Positions 1 to 9,875 of a stretch of 49,849 nt of DNA are shown one piece after another. This DNA is from Oscillospiraceae bacterium. GTDB lineage: Bacteria > Bacillota > Clostridia > Oscillospirales > Acutalibacteraceae. Position numbers and translations under genes: made by a program. Numbering within the stretch: position 1 is the stretch's first letter; the number at the start of each line of letters is the position of its first letter. A model generated the notes under the pieces. That model was not told where the DNA came from, did not search any database, and was given only the letters and a program-made list of their open reading frames with translations. Location: assembly GCA_031275995.1 (NCBI GenBank), contig JAISNY010000038.1, forward strand, positions 1-49,849, written 5' to 3'.

Positions 1-60
1 GATTTTTAAATTCAAAAACTTCAGAGAAATCACAATATTTAATGATTAAAAAAACAAAAT

Positions 61-150
61 AAATAAAAATAAAACAAATAAAACAAATAAAACAAATAAA
101 ACAAATAAAACAAATAAAATAAATAAAATAAATAAAATAAATAAAATAAA
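61..150. repeat. AT-rich 9-bp tandem repeat (aaataaaac)n changing to (aaataaaat)n
   Basis: Direct reading: five or more consecutive aaataaaac units followed by about four aaataaaat units. Confidence 0.9.
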
Positions 151-154
151 TTTT

Positions 155-179
155 CAGCCAAAAATTGGCTGATTTTTTT
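155..179 (+). terminator. Rho-independent terminator
   Basis: cagcca-aaaat-tggctg stem-loop followed by attttttta. Confidence 0.75.
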
Positions 180-576
180 ATCAGAAATATGGCTTGTATT
201 TGTTTTAAAGTGTGATAGACTAATTTTGAGATTTAGTAAATTATCAAATGTTAAAAATTCACTTAAGAAATACTGAAAATTTACTAAATTTTGCGAACCT
301 TGACAACTGAATAAAATTTTAAAGTAAGGCGAATATTGAATCGGTAATGATTTAATATTTTAAAATTAGTTTGATGTTTATTTTAAAAAATGTTAATTTG
401 TCGATTTTGATTAAATTTAACAGAAACTAAATAAATCAGATAGCTAATTAACAAATTAGTAATTAATTTTAAATATTCAAAAACTCTGTTTTATTAAAAC
501 TATGATTTTTTGAGATTAAAATTATTTTATGAGCTTTAACATTGAGTTTTATTTCAGTGAAAGCGTTCCCAAAATA

Positions 577-630
577 CATTCTAATCACCTCGTGATTAGT
601 TTTTACTCTTTTGTATACTTCAGTGCACTG
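577..630 (-). repeat. Copy 1 of a ~50-bp block containing the palindrome ctaatcac-gag-gtgattag overlapping an SD/ATG
   Basis: Near-identical in reverse complement to 22621-22672. Confidence 0.8.
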
Positions 631-709
631 CCCTATTTAAAACCTAAGTTGAAAAATTTAACGTTTTGTATTATAAATCCATGGTTTTATATTTTTTGAA
701 GGTGATTTT

Positions 710-1720
710 TTGAAGTTTTTACTTGACGCGTTTGGAGGGGATAATTCTCCTGACGAAGTTTTGAAGGGCGCTCTGATGGTGATGGAAGACTTGGGTTTTG
801 AAGTGGCTTTAGTTGGCAATAAGGAAAAAATATTGGAATCTGCTGATCGTATCGGAGTAACGGCTAAAAAATTTGAGATTATAAATGCAGCTGACAATAT
901 TTCGATGTCGGAATCTCCAATCGAGATAACTCGTTCGAAAAAAGAAAGTTCAATGGCGGTTGGGCTTAGGTCTTTATCGCAGGGGCGTGGTGATGCGTTC
1001 ATTTCTGCGGGGAACAGCGGCGCCCTACTTGTTGGTACTACTCTAACTGTTAGGCGTGCGAAAGGTGTTAAAAGAATTGCTTTTTCACCTATACTTCCTG
1101 CGGAAGACAAAGTATTTATGCTGATCGACGGTGGCGCAAACGCAGAATGTAGCGCAGATATGCTCTGTCAATTTGGAGTTCTGGGTTCTATCTACATGGA
1201 AGACGTTTTAAAGATCAACAAGCCGCGCGTAGGTCTTTTGAATATAGGCTCCGAACGGAACAAAGGCGATGAATTAAGGCATCAGGCTTTTGAGCTGTTA
1301 AGTGATGTTCCTATTAATTTTATTGGCAATATAGAAGCACGAGATTTGCTATTCGGGGCAGCGGACGTAGTAGTTACAGATGGCTTTACCGGTAATGTTG
1401 TTCTCAAATTGTTTGAAGGTGCCGTTTCGTCGTTAATGGGGAAGATTAAGTCAGTTTTCAAGAAGAATTTCAAAACTAAGTTAGGCGCAATTATGATCAA
1501 ACGTGAATTTGAATCGATGAAAAAGCAGCTTGATTACAACGAATGTGGTGCCGCGCCTCTGTTAGGCTCTTTACGTCCTGTTTTCAAGGTGCACGGCAAT
1601 GCCGGTGCAAAGGTTTTTAAAAATGCAGTAATTCTGGCCGATTCTTACATAAAAAGCGACGCAGGTTCAATCATGGCAGCACGCTGCGCCGAGATTTCCA
1701 GAAAAACTGCTGTAGTTTAG
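710..1720 (+). CDS. plsX: Phosphate acyltransferase PlsX
   Basis: MKFLLDAFGGDNSPDEVLKGAL N-terminus, SAGNSGALLVG and DGFTGNVVLK motifs; TTG start. Confidence 0.93.
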   Translation: MKFLLDAFGGDNSPDEVLKGALMVMEDLGFEVALVGNKEKILESADRIGVTAKKFEIINAADNISMSESPIEITRSKKESSMAVGLRSLSQGRGDAFISAGNSGALLVGTTLTVRRAKGVKRIAFSPILPAEDKVFMLIDGGANAECSADMLCQFGVLGSIYMEDVLKINKPRVGLLNIGSERNKGDELRHQAFELLSDVPINFIGNIEARDLLFGAADVVVTDGFTGNVVLKLFEGAVSSLMGKIKSVFKKNFKTKLGAIMIKREFESMKKQLDYNECGAAPLLGSLRPVFKVHGNAGAKVFKNAVILADSYIKSDAGSIMAARCAEISRKTAVV

Positions 1721-1727
1721 TTATTAT

Positions 1728-1837
1728 ATGTGGTCTATTAACGCCAACGTAAAGATTTTTGAAGGCTTGAATCCTGGCCGATTCTTATAGAGCGTGTTGC
1801 ATCAAGATTTCCAGAAGAACTACGGTAGTGTTTGATT
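1728..1837 (+). pseudogene. Degenerate second copy of the plsX 3' end
   Basis: cctggccgattctta...gatttccagaa.aactac.gtagt repeats 1633-1720 with a ~20-bp internal deletion. Confidence 0.7.
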
Positions 1838-1840
1838 TAT

Positions 1841-1875
1841 AAAACGCTTCAATTTAGTGAGAGGCGTTTTTTTAT
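1841..1875 (+). terminator. Rho-independent terminator after plsX
   Basis: aaaacgc...gcgttttttta hairpin plus T-run. Confidence 0.7.
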
Positions 1876-1947
1876 CTTTTTAAGCGTAATTTGCCCTGCA
1901 GTGAGCAAAAAAGTTCGCTTTCAGCCCTAATTATGAGGTGAGTATTT

Positions 1948-2445
1948 ATGGGAAAGGGTTTGACAAAAAGGGAAAGAGCTTTTTGCTACTATTATGTTTC
2001 TACCGGAAATGCGCTAGAATCCGCTCGGTTGTCTGGTTTTGGTAAAAAAACAGTTGAAAAATGTGCTGAAATTTTGGGTAAAGAGACCGTTTCTTCAGAG
2101 CTTGAAAGGCTTTTCGAGAAAAAGAAAAAATACCTTCGGAAAATTGCAAGCATAGGTTATGAACGGCTCGCATTTGGAGGAATTTCAGATTGTTTACGCT
2201 TGATTTGTAGTGAAAATTTGGAATCTTTAAATCTTGAAAATATGGATTTGTTTTGTGTTTCAGAAATTAAAAAATCCAAAGACGGCGCTATGGAAATAAA
2301 ATTTTTCGACAGGATAAAGGCGCTTGAAAAACTTGAAAATATTAATTTAGAGTGTGGAATTAATCCTGTTTACAAGGCCCTTGAGCAAAGTTTGAAGTTA
2401 AATTGTGAATCGCTTCCACCAGGAAATAAAATTTATGGAACTTAA
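1948..2445 (+). CDS. Phage terminase small subunit
   Basis: LTKRERAFCYYYVSTGNALESARLSGF resembles the terminase_2/P27-like N-terminal LT.KQ..F...Y...GNA..AA..AGY motif; directly upstream of terL. Confidence 0.75.
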   Translation: MGKGLTKRERAFCYYYVSTGNALESARLSGFGKKTVEKCAEILGKETVSSELERLFEKKKKYLRKIASIGYERLAFGGISDCLRLICSENLESLNLENMDLFCVSEIKKSKDGAMEIKFFDRIKALEKLENINLECGINPVYKALEQSLKLNCESLPPGNKIYGT

Positions 2446-3652
2446 AAAATTTTCTTTAAAACAAATGCAAGTATTGAACTGGTGGATGCGCGAAACGGGG
2501 AAAAATTATGATGCTATTATTTGTGATGGCTCGATTAGGAGTGGAAAAACGTTTTGCATGGCGCTTTCTTTCATTTTGTGGTCTTTTTACAAGTTCAACG
2601 GAGAAGCATTTGGAATTTGCGGCAAAACAATCTGCTCACTACGACGTAATTTAATAATTTCTCTTTTATCGGTCCTTAGAAGCCTTGGGTTCCTCTGTAA
2701 AGAAAAATTAAATCAAAATTTTATCCAGATAAGCACAGGTAGCCGTGAAAATATTTTTTACTTATTCGGAGGAAAAGATGAATCTTCAGCTTCGTTTATT
2801 CAAGGAATTACTCTCGCAGGGGTGTTGTTCGATGAAACTACTCTTATGCCTAAGTCTTTTGTCGAACAAGCTCTAGCACGATGTTCGGTCCCAGGCTCAA
2901 AATTCTGGTTTAATTGCAATCCAGAAAGTCCCTTGCATTGGTTTTACAGGGAATGGATTTTAAAAAAAGAATCTCTTAAAGTTTTTTATTTAAGATTTAC
3001 GCTTAATGATAATCCTTCACTTAATTCTGAGATCATTCGTAGGTATGAACGACTATATAGTGGAGTTTTTTATCAGAGATTCGTTCTTGGTTTGTGGGTT
3101 GCGAACCAAGGGTTAGTTTACCCTTTCATGAACGGAGATAAAGCGTTTTGTAAGGCCCCTCCGGAAGAAAATTTTGTTCAGTATATGCTTTCTTGTGATT
3201 ATGGCATTGTGAATCCATTTTCATGCGGCTTATGGGCTAAATCAAGGGATATTTGGTACAGAATTGATGAATATTATTATGATTCAAAAACTCAAGGTTC
3301 AGTTCGCACCGACGACGAACACTGTTCCGCAATTGAAAATCTCGTTAATGGCAGAGATGTTGACTGTATCATAATCGACCCTTCCGCGGCAAGCTTTGTA
3401 GCTTTGCTAAATCAAAAAGGAAAATTTCGAGTTGTTCCCGCTAAAAACAAGATTTCTTCAGGTATTGCTGCTACCGTATCGGGGTTAAAGAACGGAAAAT
3501 TTAAAATTTGTGAAAATTGCAAAAATTCTGTCATTGAATTTTCTCTTTACAGATGGAACGAACACTACGAAGGGATTTTTCCTGTTAAAGAAAACGACCA
3601 CGCCATGGACGACATCAGATATTTTATCTCTACCGTTAATTTATGCGAATAG
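2435..3652 (+). CDS. Phage terminase large subunit
   Basis: Walker A-like DGSIRSGKT, Walker B-like AGVLFDE, nuclease-like CIIIDPSAASF; ATG at 2435 with SD aggaaat. Confidence 0.85.
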   Translation: MELKKFSLKQMQVLNWWMRETGKNYDAIICDGSIRSGKTFCMALSFILWSFYKFNGEAFGICGKTICSLRRNLIISLLSVLRSLGFLCKEKLNQNFIQISTGSRENIFYLFGGKDESSASFIQGITLAGVLFDETTLMPKSFVEQALARCSVPGSKFWFNCNPESPLHWFYREWILKKESLKVFYLRFTLNDNPSLNSEIIRRYERLYSGVFYQRFVLGLWVANQGLVYPFMNGDKAFCKAPPEENFVQYMLSCDYGIVNPFSCGLWAKSRDIWYRIDEYYYDSKTQGSVRTDDEHCSAIENLVNGRDVDCIIIDPSAASFVALLNQKGKFRVVPAKNKISSGIAATVSGLKNGKFKICENCKNSVIEFSLYRWNEHYEGIFPVKENDHAMDDIRYFISTVNLCE

Positions 3653-3706
3653 TCATATTGTTTCGCGTTTGCGGCCAACAGATTTTAAGTTAAAGGAGGA
3701 AAAAGT

Positions 3707-4870
3707 TTGAATTTTTTTAAATCCAAGAAGAAAGAAGAAAATTATTTTGTTCAAACTGCGCCATCCAAGAAGATTACTCATCCGCTTGAAGAATTTTGTA
3801 ACTTTCCCGAAAGATTGGGGGTGGAATTCGGACTTTATCTTGCGATGAAAGAATCAGTTCCTGTAATTGATGCCGCTATTTCAAAAGTTACCCGTCTTGT
3901 AGGTGGTTTTAAAATTGAATGCGACGATGAAAATACTCAAAGAGATTTAAACAGTTTTTTAGAAAAAATAAAGGTTAATTCTTGTAGCGTTGGGGCTGAA
4001 AGTTTTATCAGGACGTATATGAACCAGATGCTTACTTACGGTACCGCCGCAGGAGAAATAGTTCTTAATTCTTATGGAAGCGGTATTGAAGCGCTTTATA
4101 ACGCGCCGCTCCAAAATCTGGTTCTTAAGGTTGAATCCGACGTTTTAAAACTTTCGATTTACAAAAAGAGCAATAGTGAACTCACTCCTGTAAGGTTTCC
4201 TGAATTAGTCATGATTTCGGCTCTTAACCCCGAACCAGGGAAAGTTTACGGTAATTCAATCATGAAAGGGTTGCCTTTTTTCAGCGGGATTTTGTTAAAA
4301 ATTTTTAACAGTATAGGAATTAATTGGGAGCGAATTGGTAACGCAAGATTTATCGTCACTTACAAGCCACCCGCGAATACTGAAATTAACGTTAAAGAAA
4401 GAGCAGCCCAAATTGCTCGAGAATGGAGCCGCGTTATGAAAAATGAAAGCCCCAGTGATTTTGTTGTAGTAGGTGATGTTGAAATTAAAGTTATAGGTGC
4501 AGATAACCAGATTTTAGATAGCAAAGTTCCCGTCAGACAGATTCTTGAACAAATTTTGACTAAACTTTCGGTTCCTCCATTTCTTCTTGGCCTTTCGTGG
4601 TCTGCTACAGAAACTATGTCTACACAGCAAGCCGATATCCTAATAAGCGAACTCGATTCTTACCGTCGAATTCTTACTCCGGTCATTTCAAAAATTTGCA
4701 AAACGTGGCTGCTTTTTAAGGGTTGCAACACCGAACACAAAGTTAAATGGGAGTTCATTAACTTAAAGGACGAATTACGAGGAGCGAACGCACGGTTAAT
4801 TAGTGCAAAAGCGGAAGAAATTGTTCAAAAAATTGAAACTAAAAATAAAAATTTTAGGGAGGATGTTTAA
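3707..4870 (+). CDS. Phage portal protein
   Basis: Position after TerL; portal-like YGTAAGEIV and SVPPFLLGLSWSATETMSTQQADI; TTG start with SD aaaggagg. Confidence 0.75.
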   Translation: MNFFKSKKKEENYFVQTAPSKKITHPLEEFCNFPERLGVEFGLYLAMKESVPVIDAAISKVTRLVGGFKIECDDENTQRDLNSFLEKIKVNSCSVGAESFIRTYMNQMLTYGTAAGEIVLNSYGSGIEALYNAPLQNLVLKVESDVLKLSIYKKSNSELTPVRFPELVMISALNPEPGKVYGNSIMKGLPFFSGILLKIFNSIGINWERIGNARFIVTYKPPANTEINVKERAAQIAREWSRVMKNESPSDFVVVGDVEIKVIGADNQILDSKVPVRQILEQILTKLSVPPFLLGLSWSATETMSTQQADILISELDSYRRILTPVISKICKTWLLFKGCNTEHKVKWEFINLKDELRGANARLISAKAEEIVQKIETKNKNFREDV

Positions 4871-4872
4871 TT

Positions 4873-5880
4873 ATGAAAGAAGGGTTTGTAATTTCAGAAA
4901 ATCCTACCGTAAGCGAAAATGAACTTGAACTTATAAATAAATTCACAAGGCGTTTTATAAAGGAAAATGAAGTCTATGTTTTTTCGGTAGTCCTTTGCGA
5001 CAATGATATAGATAGAGAATTTGAATGTTTTACTGATGAATCTCTTGAAAAACTTTCAAATCTTTTTGTTGGTAAAACAGGGATTATGGATCATGAAGCT
5101 AAAAGTGAAAAGCAGGCTGCAAGGATTTTTTCCTGCACAATAGAACATGTGAAAGAAAGAAAAAATGCCCTTGGAAAAAATTACCTCAGGCTAGTTGCAA
5201 GAGCTTATATCCCGCGCTCAAAGGCTAATGAAGAAATAATTTTGGCAATTGATTCTGGGATAAAAAAAGAAGTCAGTATAAGATGTTCAATTTCAGAATT
5301 TACCTGTTCGATTTGCGGGGCGGATATTCGTTCTTGCAGTCATATCAAAGGACGTAAATATAAAAATTTGTTATGTCACACAATTTTACAAAACCCAATC
5401 GATGCTTACGAATGGTCTTTTGTCGCTATTCCGGCGCAAAGAGAGGCTGGTGTTATCAAGGCATTTGACGAAGCTGCGAAAGGAGGTGATGAACTGGAAA
5501 ATTCAATAAAGAGTTTTTTAAGTGGCGGATTCGCAAAAACTTCAAAAATTGCCAAGCACCTTGAAATTAGCGCAGATTCATTTGGAAACTCGCAGGAATT
5601 TGAAATTTTCAAGAAAATTGCCGTCCTCAAAGAAGAAGCGCTTATCGGAAGAGTCTATTTGGATGAAATTAAGAGCGAAATATCCAAACTTTTTGCGATG
5701 GTCGAGCCTGAAAGCAACGGTGTGTTTGTTAAAAAGGTGATTGAAAATTTTGATTTTCAAGGCTTAAAAGCCTTCAAAGAAGATTTGAAGATCAAAGCGA
5801 AAAAACTTTTTCCAAGCGGACCTCAGCTCTTTTGTGAAGAAAATAAAAATTCTGGCGAATATTCGGAATTTAAAATCTAA
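4873..5880 (+). CDS. Phage prohead protease/scaffold-like protein
   Basis: Between portal and capsid; GIMDHEAKSEKQAARIF and AYEWSFVAIPAQREAGVIKAF resemble phage prohead protease segments. Confidence 0.65.
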   Translation: MKEGFVISENPTVSENELELINKFTRRFIKENEVYVFSVVLCDNDIDREFECFTDESLEKLSNLFVGKTGIMDHEAKSEKQAARIFSCTIEHVKERKNALGKNYLRLVARAYIPRSKANEEIILAIDSGIKKEVSIRCSISEFTCSICGADIRSCSHIKGRKYKNLLCHTILQNPIDAYEWSFVAIPAQREAGVIKAFDEAAKGGDELENSIKSFLSGGFAKTSKIAKHLEISADSFGNSQEFEIFKKIAVLKEEALIGRVYLDEIKSEISKLFAMVEPESNGVFVKKVIENFDFQGLKAFKEDLKIKAKKLFPSGPQLFCEENKNSGEYSEFKI

Positions 5881-5892
5881 GGAGGATTATCA

Positions 5893-6882
5893 ATGGCGTA
5901 TGATAAAATAAAATTAGAAAAGGGAATGTACGGAGTTAGCAAAAAATCTTTTACTGAAGTGCTTGAAGATTTAGACCCTTCAAAAAATTATCGAGGGACT
6001 GAACTTGAAAATCTTGACGCTTATCAACGTCAGCTTAAACGATTCGATATAAAGGTCAGCGGAAATGGGTGCGATAACGTTGAGAAATTTTTTACAGCTT
6101 CAGATTCTGCGGTACTGTTCCCGGAGTTTATTGCCAGGGCTGTAAAGCAGGGACTCACTGCACATGATAACGCTCTTTCTTCCATGTTAACTGTAAAAAC
6201 AATTATAGATGGAATAGATTACAGGGCGCTAAATTCTCCTGTTATTTCAAGTTCTCTCAGTCCTGTGAGTGAGACCTCCGCGTTGCCTTCAGTTTCCGTA
6301 ACTACAAACAATACTCTTGTTGCTTTAAAGAAACATGGGCGTGTACTTTCTTCTTCATACGAGGCGCTAAGATCTCAGAATTTAGAACTTTTCGCACTTA
6401 TATTGCGTAAAATTGGCTCCTACATAGCGATGGAGCAATTAAACGATGCAGTTTCAATTCTTAGTTCTGCAACTACACTTTCTTTTCAATATGAGCCACC
6501 GTTGGATTATTCAGATCTACTGCGACTTTGGAATGTAATGTTTCCTTTTAAGCTCGGTGCAATAATAGCTTCAAGCGCGACTATTTTACAAATTCTTTCG
6601 CTTCCTGAGATGAAAGATGCTACTGCAGGTTTGGATTTTCAAGCGACAGGCAAGATGGTAACTCCATTCGGAGCGAGTCTTGTTAAATCAGATTTTCTTG
6701 ACGTAGGTACCATTTTAGGAGTTGATAGAGAATTTTCTTTACAAATGATTCAATCGGGCGGCATTAAAGTTGATCATGACAAGGTTATAGATCAGCAGCT
6801 CGAAAAAGCCGCTGTTAGCGTTACAGCAGGATTTTCAAATATATTTGTAAATTCCGTCAAAAAGATGGTGGCAGAGAGTTAA
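5893..6882 (+). CDS. Phage major capsid protein (HK97-type)
   Basis: Position after protease; SAVLFPEFIARAVKQGL, long coiled N-terminus; SD ggagga. Confidence 0.7.
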   Translation: MAYDKIKLEKGMYGVSKKSFTEVLEDLDPSKNYRGTELENLDAYQRQLKRFDIKVSGNGCDNVEKFFTASDSAVLFPEFIARAVKQGLTAHDNALSSMLTVKTIIDGIDYRALNSPVISSSLSPVSETSALPSVSVTTNNTLVALKKHGRVLSSSYEALRSQNLELFALILRKIGSYIAMEQLNDAVSILSSATTLSFQYEPPLDYSDLLRLWNVMFPFKLGAIIASSATILQILSLPEMKDATAGLDFQATGKMVTPFGASLVKSDFLDVGTILGVDREFSLQMIQSGGIKVDHDKVIDQQLEKAAVSVTAGFSNIFVNSVKKMVAES

Positions 6883-6900
6883 AGATATTTAATACTTGCT

Positions 6901-6947
6901 GGGCGCTCCTTAACAAAAATTGTGGGGAGCGTCGCCGGGTTTTTTTA
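6901..6947 (+). terminator. Intrinsic terminator after capsid gene
   Basis: gcgctcc...ggagcgt stem followed by ggg-ttttttt. Confidence 0.65.
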
Positions 6948-7007
6948 CAAATTATTACTCAAAATGTATGCTGTCGTGAATTTATCATTGAATTCGGAGG
7001 CGATTTT

Positions 7008-7370
7008 TTGGAGCTTAAAAGCGTTATGGTTAGATTTGCTATAATTTCTGGTTTACCAGATGAGCAAGTTAACAAATGGATAGATATTTGTGAAGATGCG
7101 ATATCTGAGATAAAAACACATCTAAAACCAGGGATAGATGAAAAAGAAAATGAAAATCGGTTGTGCGCTGCCGCGGCATCGTTAAGCTTTTATAGATACA
7201 TACTTTTTTTAGCAGCAAGAGAAGGCGTTGATTCTTTTTCAATTGGAGAGTTCAGTGTCAGAAGCAATAAAAGAACGAGTGTCGAAGCAGCACACCGAAT
7301 TTGGCTTGAAGCAAAAGCTGCGGTATCTGAAATTTTAACGAATGATGATTTTTCATTTAAAGGAGTGTGA
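7008..7370 (+). CDS. Phage head-tail connector-like small protein
   Basis: 120 aa, directly after capsid; TTG start with SD ggaggcg. Confidence 0.5.
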   Translation: MELKSVMVRFAIISGLPDEQVNKWIDICEDAISEIKTHLKPGIDEKENENRLCAAAASLSFYRYILFLAAREGVDSFSIGEFSVRSNKRTSVEAAHRIWLEAKAAVSEILTNDDFSFKGV

Positions 7371-7376
7371 AATTAT

Positions 7377-7628
7377 TTGAGTTTCATTTATTCGTTAGTA
7401 AAACTATTAAATTTTTGTAGATTTATCTTTCGAACTGCGAACCAGATCTATATACCCGTTAGCATCCATCTTTTCAAAACGCATCAAAAGAAAAGATTAG
7501 CTGAGATTTTTACAATTATGCATGGTTCCCAAGTTAGTATGGATTATAAGCTTCAAATAATAGAAATTATTTGCGGTTATGTTAAACATATTGAAAAATT
7601 ATCACAAAAATTGCCTATATTGATATAA
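7377..7628 (+). CDS. Hypothetical protein, last ORF of the phage-like module
   Basis: 83 aa, SD aaaggagtg, TTG start; no recognised domain. Confidence 0.35.
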   Translation: MSFIYSLVKLLNFCRFIFRTANQIYIPVSIHLFKTHQKKRLAEIFTIMHGSQVSMDYKLQIIEIICGYVKHIEKLSQKLPILI

Positions 7629-7650
7629 AAATTTACACAACTGACATCTA

Positions 7651-7812
7651 GAAATCGTACAACTTGATTTGATCATGCGAAACTAGCGCACACTCACACA
7701 ATTGAGCGAATAGATACTTTTAAGATACTACCGCGCAAGATTTTTAAGAAAAATATTGTTGGTTTAAAAGTTTGGAGACGATTTCTAACTCAGTTTTGTT
7801 ATTTTTGAAATA
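7651..7812 (+). mobile_element. Decayed IS1-family 3' fragment
   Basis: gaaatcgtacaacttgattt...aatattgttggtttaaaagtttggagacgatttctaactcagttttgttatt parallels 48384-48574 and 31160-31317. Confidence 0.6.
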
Positions 7813-8004
7813 ACAAACAATTTAAATTTTATACATTTAACAAAAAGGTTCTTCTAAACCCACTATAATTATTTTAAACTAAGTTTTCTCTACGCAGACT
7901 GGTTATTTTTATCCAAAAGTAAAAATTTCCTTTTTTTGGTAAAATAGGTACAATCTCAAAATGACTTCTAAATTTTGAAAAGACAAAAAAGGAAGCGATA
8001 AGTT

Positions 8005-9015
8005 TTGGAATCAAAAAAAAATGTTTTAAAATTTTTAGTGACAAGAGTACTGCCGTTATCAATTTCTGTCGGAATTCTTATCTATTTTTGTGTTTCTGGA
8101 CATAATTTAGAAACTCTTATAAAGGTGTTCCCAAAACTCAATATTTTTTATTTGCTACTCGCGATTGTTGCAATGTTTGGATATTGGGTTTTCGATAGTT
8201 TAGTATTCAAAGAACTCCTTGAAAAAGGAACATTTTCATCGTTTTTTGGTTATTTTAAACTAACAATGATAGGACAATATTACAACTCTATCACACCATT
8301 TAATTCAGGAGGGCAGCCAGCTCAAGTGTTAGCGCTTTCAAAAAAAAATATCTCGGCCGGAAAATCTATTTCAAAACTTTCACAAAAATTCTTTATATTT
8401 CAATTATGCACAATATTTCTTTCTTCTCTCTCTATAATATTCTATTCAGATACCTTTAAACGAAAAATTGTAGGGTTCACGTTTTTTTCAACATTGGGGC
8501 TAATAGTTCAAATTTCTAGCATGTTATTAATAATTTTATTATACATTTTAAAAAACAAGATGATACACGTTATCTTTTTTATGTGCAATCTTCTAAAAAA
8601 ACTTAAAATAATAAAGAATTCTGAAAAATTAAAAGATAAAATAGTCGGTCAGTTAACTTTTTTGATGGAAAATAATTTTTCGATAAACTGTGGAGTTCTA
8701 GTATATGTCTACTCGTTTTTGCAAAATATTTGTATTAATTCCATTCCATTTTTTGTAGCCAAAGCTTTCGGATGCCCGGGATTTCCATTTTTAAAAATGA
8801 TTTCGGCTCAAATTTTTATCACACTAATTTCTTCAATCAATCCACTTCCCGGTGCCGCAGGAAGTACAGAAAATGGATTTATAAAAATTCTTTCTGATTT
8901 CTTTATAAAAAGCAATATAGCCGCAGCTATGATTTTATTTCGTTTAATTAACTATTACCTAGTCATTGTTTTAGGATTTATAATTATGCAATTCACAAAA
9001 ATCTCTTCTGATTAA
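8005..9015 (+). CDS. Lysylphosphatidylglycerol synthase TM-domain (YbhN/UPF0104-like) membrane protein
   Basis: ITPFNSGGQPAQV and INPLPGAAGSTENGF motifs, multiple TM segments. Confidence 0.8.
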   Translation: MESKKNVLKFLVTRVLPLSISVGILIYFCVSGHNLETLIKVFPKLNIFYLLLAIVAMFGYWVFDSLVFKELLEKGTFSSFFGYFKLTMIGQYYNSITPFNSGGQPAQVLALSKKNISAGKSISKLSQKFFIFQLCTIFLSSLSIIFYSDTFKRKIVGFTFFSTLGLIVQISSMLLIILLYILKNKMIHVIFFMCNLLKKLKIIKNSEKLKDKIVGQLTFLMENNFSINCGVLVYVYSFLQNICINSIPFFVAKAFGCPGFPFLKMISAQIFITLISSINPLPGAAGSTENGFIKILSDFFIKSNIAAAMILFRLINYYLVIVLGFIIMQFTKISSD

Positions 9016-9080
9016 AAATTTTTAGTTAAAATATACTTTTATATTGTCCTCCCGCTAGAGTGCAGATTTTGTATAATTTT

Positions 9081-9767
9081 TTAGCTTTCTAACTTGAGTT
9101 TACTAACTATTTTATCTGATAAATTCTTAAAAACTTCTTCAAATATTACATTTGTTGTATCATAAATGATAGAATCTTCAGCGGGAACCAACGGGGCTAC
9201 TGCCCGAGTTGAATCGTTTTTATCGCGATTAATAATGGAGCTGAAAACAGTTTCATAATCGGTTTCAAACCCTTTGGAGCGTAAATCTTCAAAACGTCTT
9301 TTAGCTCGGACTTCCGGGGAAGCTGTTAAAAAAATTTTTATGTTTGCGTTTGGTAAAACAACAGTTCCTATGTCGCGGCCATCCATAATTACGTCGTTAT
9401 TTTTAGCAATATCACGTTGAGTTTTTAGCAAAAAATTTCTCGAACAAACAAAAGAAGAAACAATCGACGCTGCAAAAGAAACTTGATCTGAACGTATTTC
9501 ATTTGTAACCTCATTTTTGCCAAGGAACATTCTTTGGATACCATCTTGAAGTTTAAATCTTATTCTAGAACTTTCTAAATTCTTGCAAACAATACTCTCA
9601 TCTTTAAAATCAAGCTTGTTTATTAAAAAAAAGTATCCAAGAACTCGATAAAGTGCGCCAGTATCAAAATGAATAAATCTAAAAAATTTGGCAAGCTCAG
9701 CAGAAACCGCACTCTTACCAGCTCCTGCCGGCCCATCAATTGCTATCGAAATCTTATCTCGCTTCAA
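9081..9767 (-). CDS. cmk: Cytidylate kinase
   Basis: ISIAIDGPAGAGKSAVS P-loop, FDTGALYR, DGRDIGTVVLPNA, RAVAPLVPAEDS. Confidence 0.97.
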   Translation of the reverse strand: MKRDKISIAIDGPAGAGKSAVSAELAKFFRFIHFDTGALYRVLGYFFLINKLDFKDESIVCKNLESSRIRFKLQDGIQRMFLGKNEVTNEIRSDQVSFAASIVSSFVCSRNFLLKTQRDIAKNNDVIMDGRDIGTVVLPNANIKIFLTASPEVRAKRRFEDLRSKGFETDYETVFSSIINRDKNDSTRAVAPLVPAEDSIIYDTTNVIFEEVFKNLSDKIVSKLKLES

Positions 9768-9875
9768 ACCCTAGCACACCCAATTTTTATAATTTTCTAA
9801 AAACAACACACCTCTAACACAAATATTCCCTATCAATTTACCAAAGAACAAACCTGATTAAAATAATCATTGACC

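Noticed and set aside
658-1110. 150-aa antisense ORF opposite plsX, and similar antisense ORFs over recA, cysS, nifJ and serS
   Set aside because: Shadow ORFs of well-supported genes, without SD sites or recognisable motifs.
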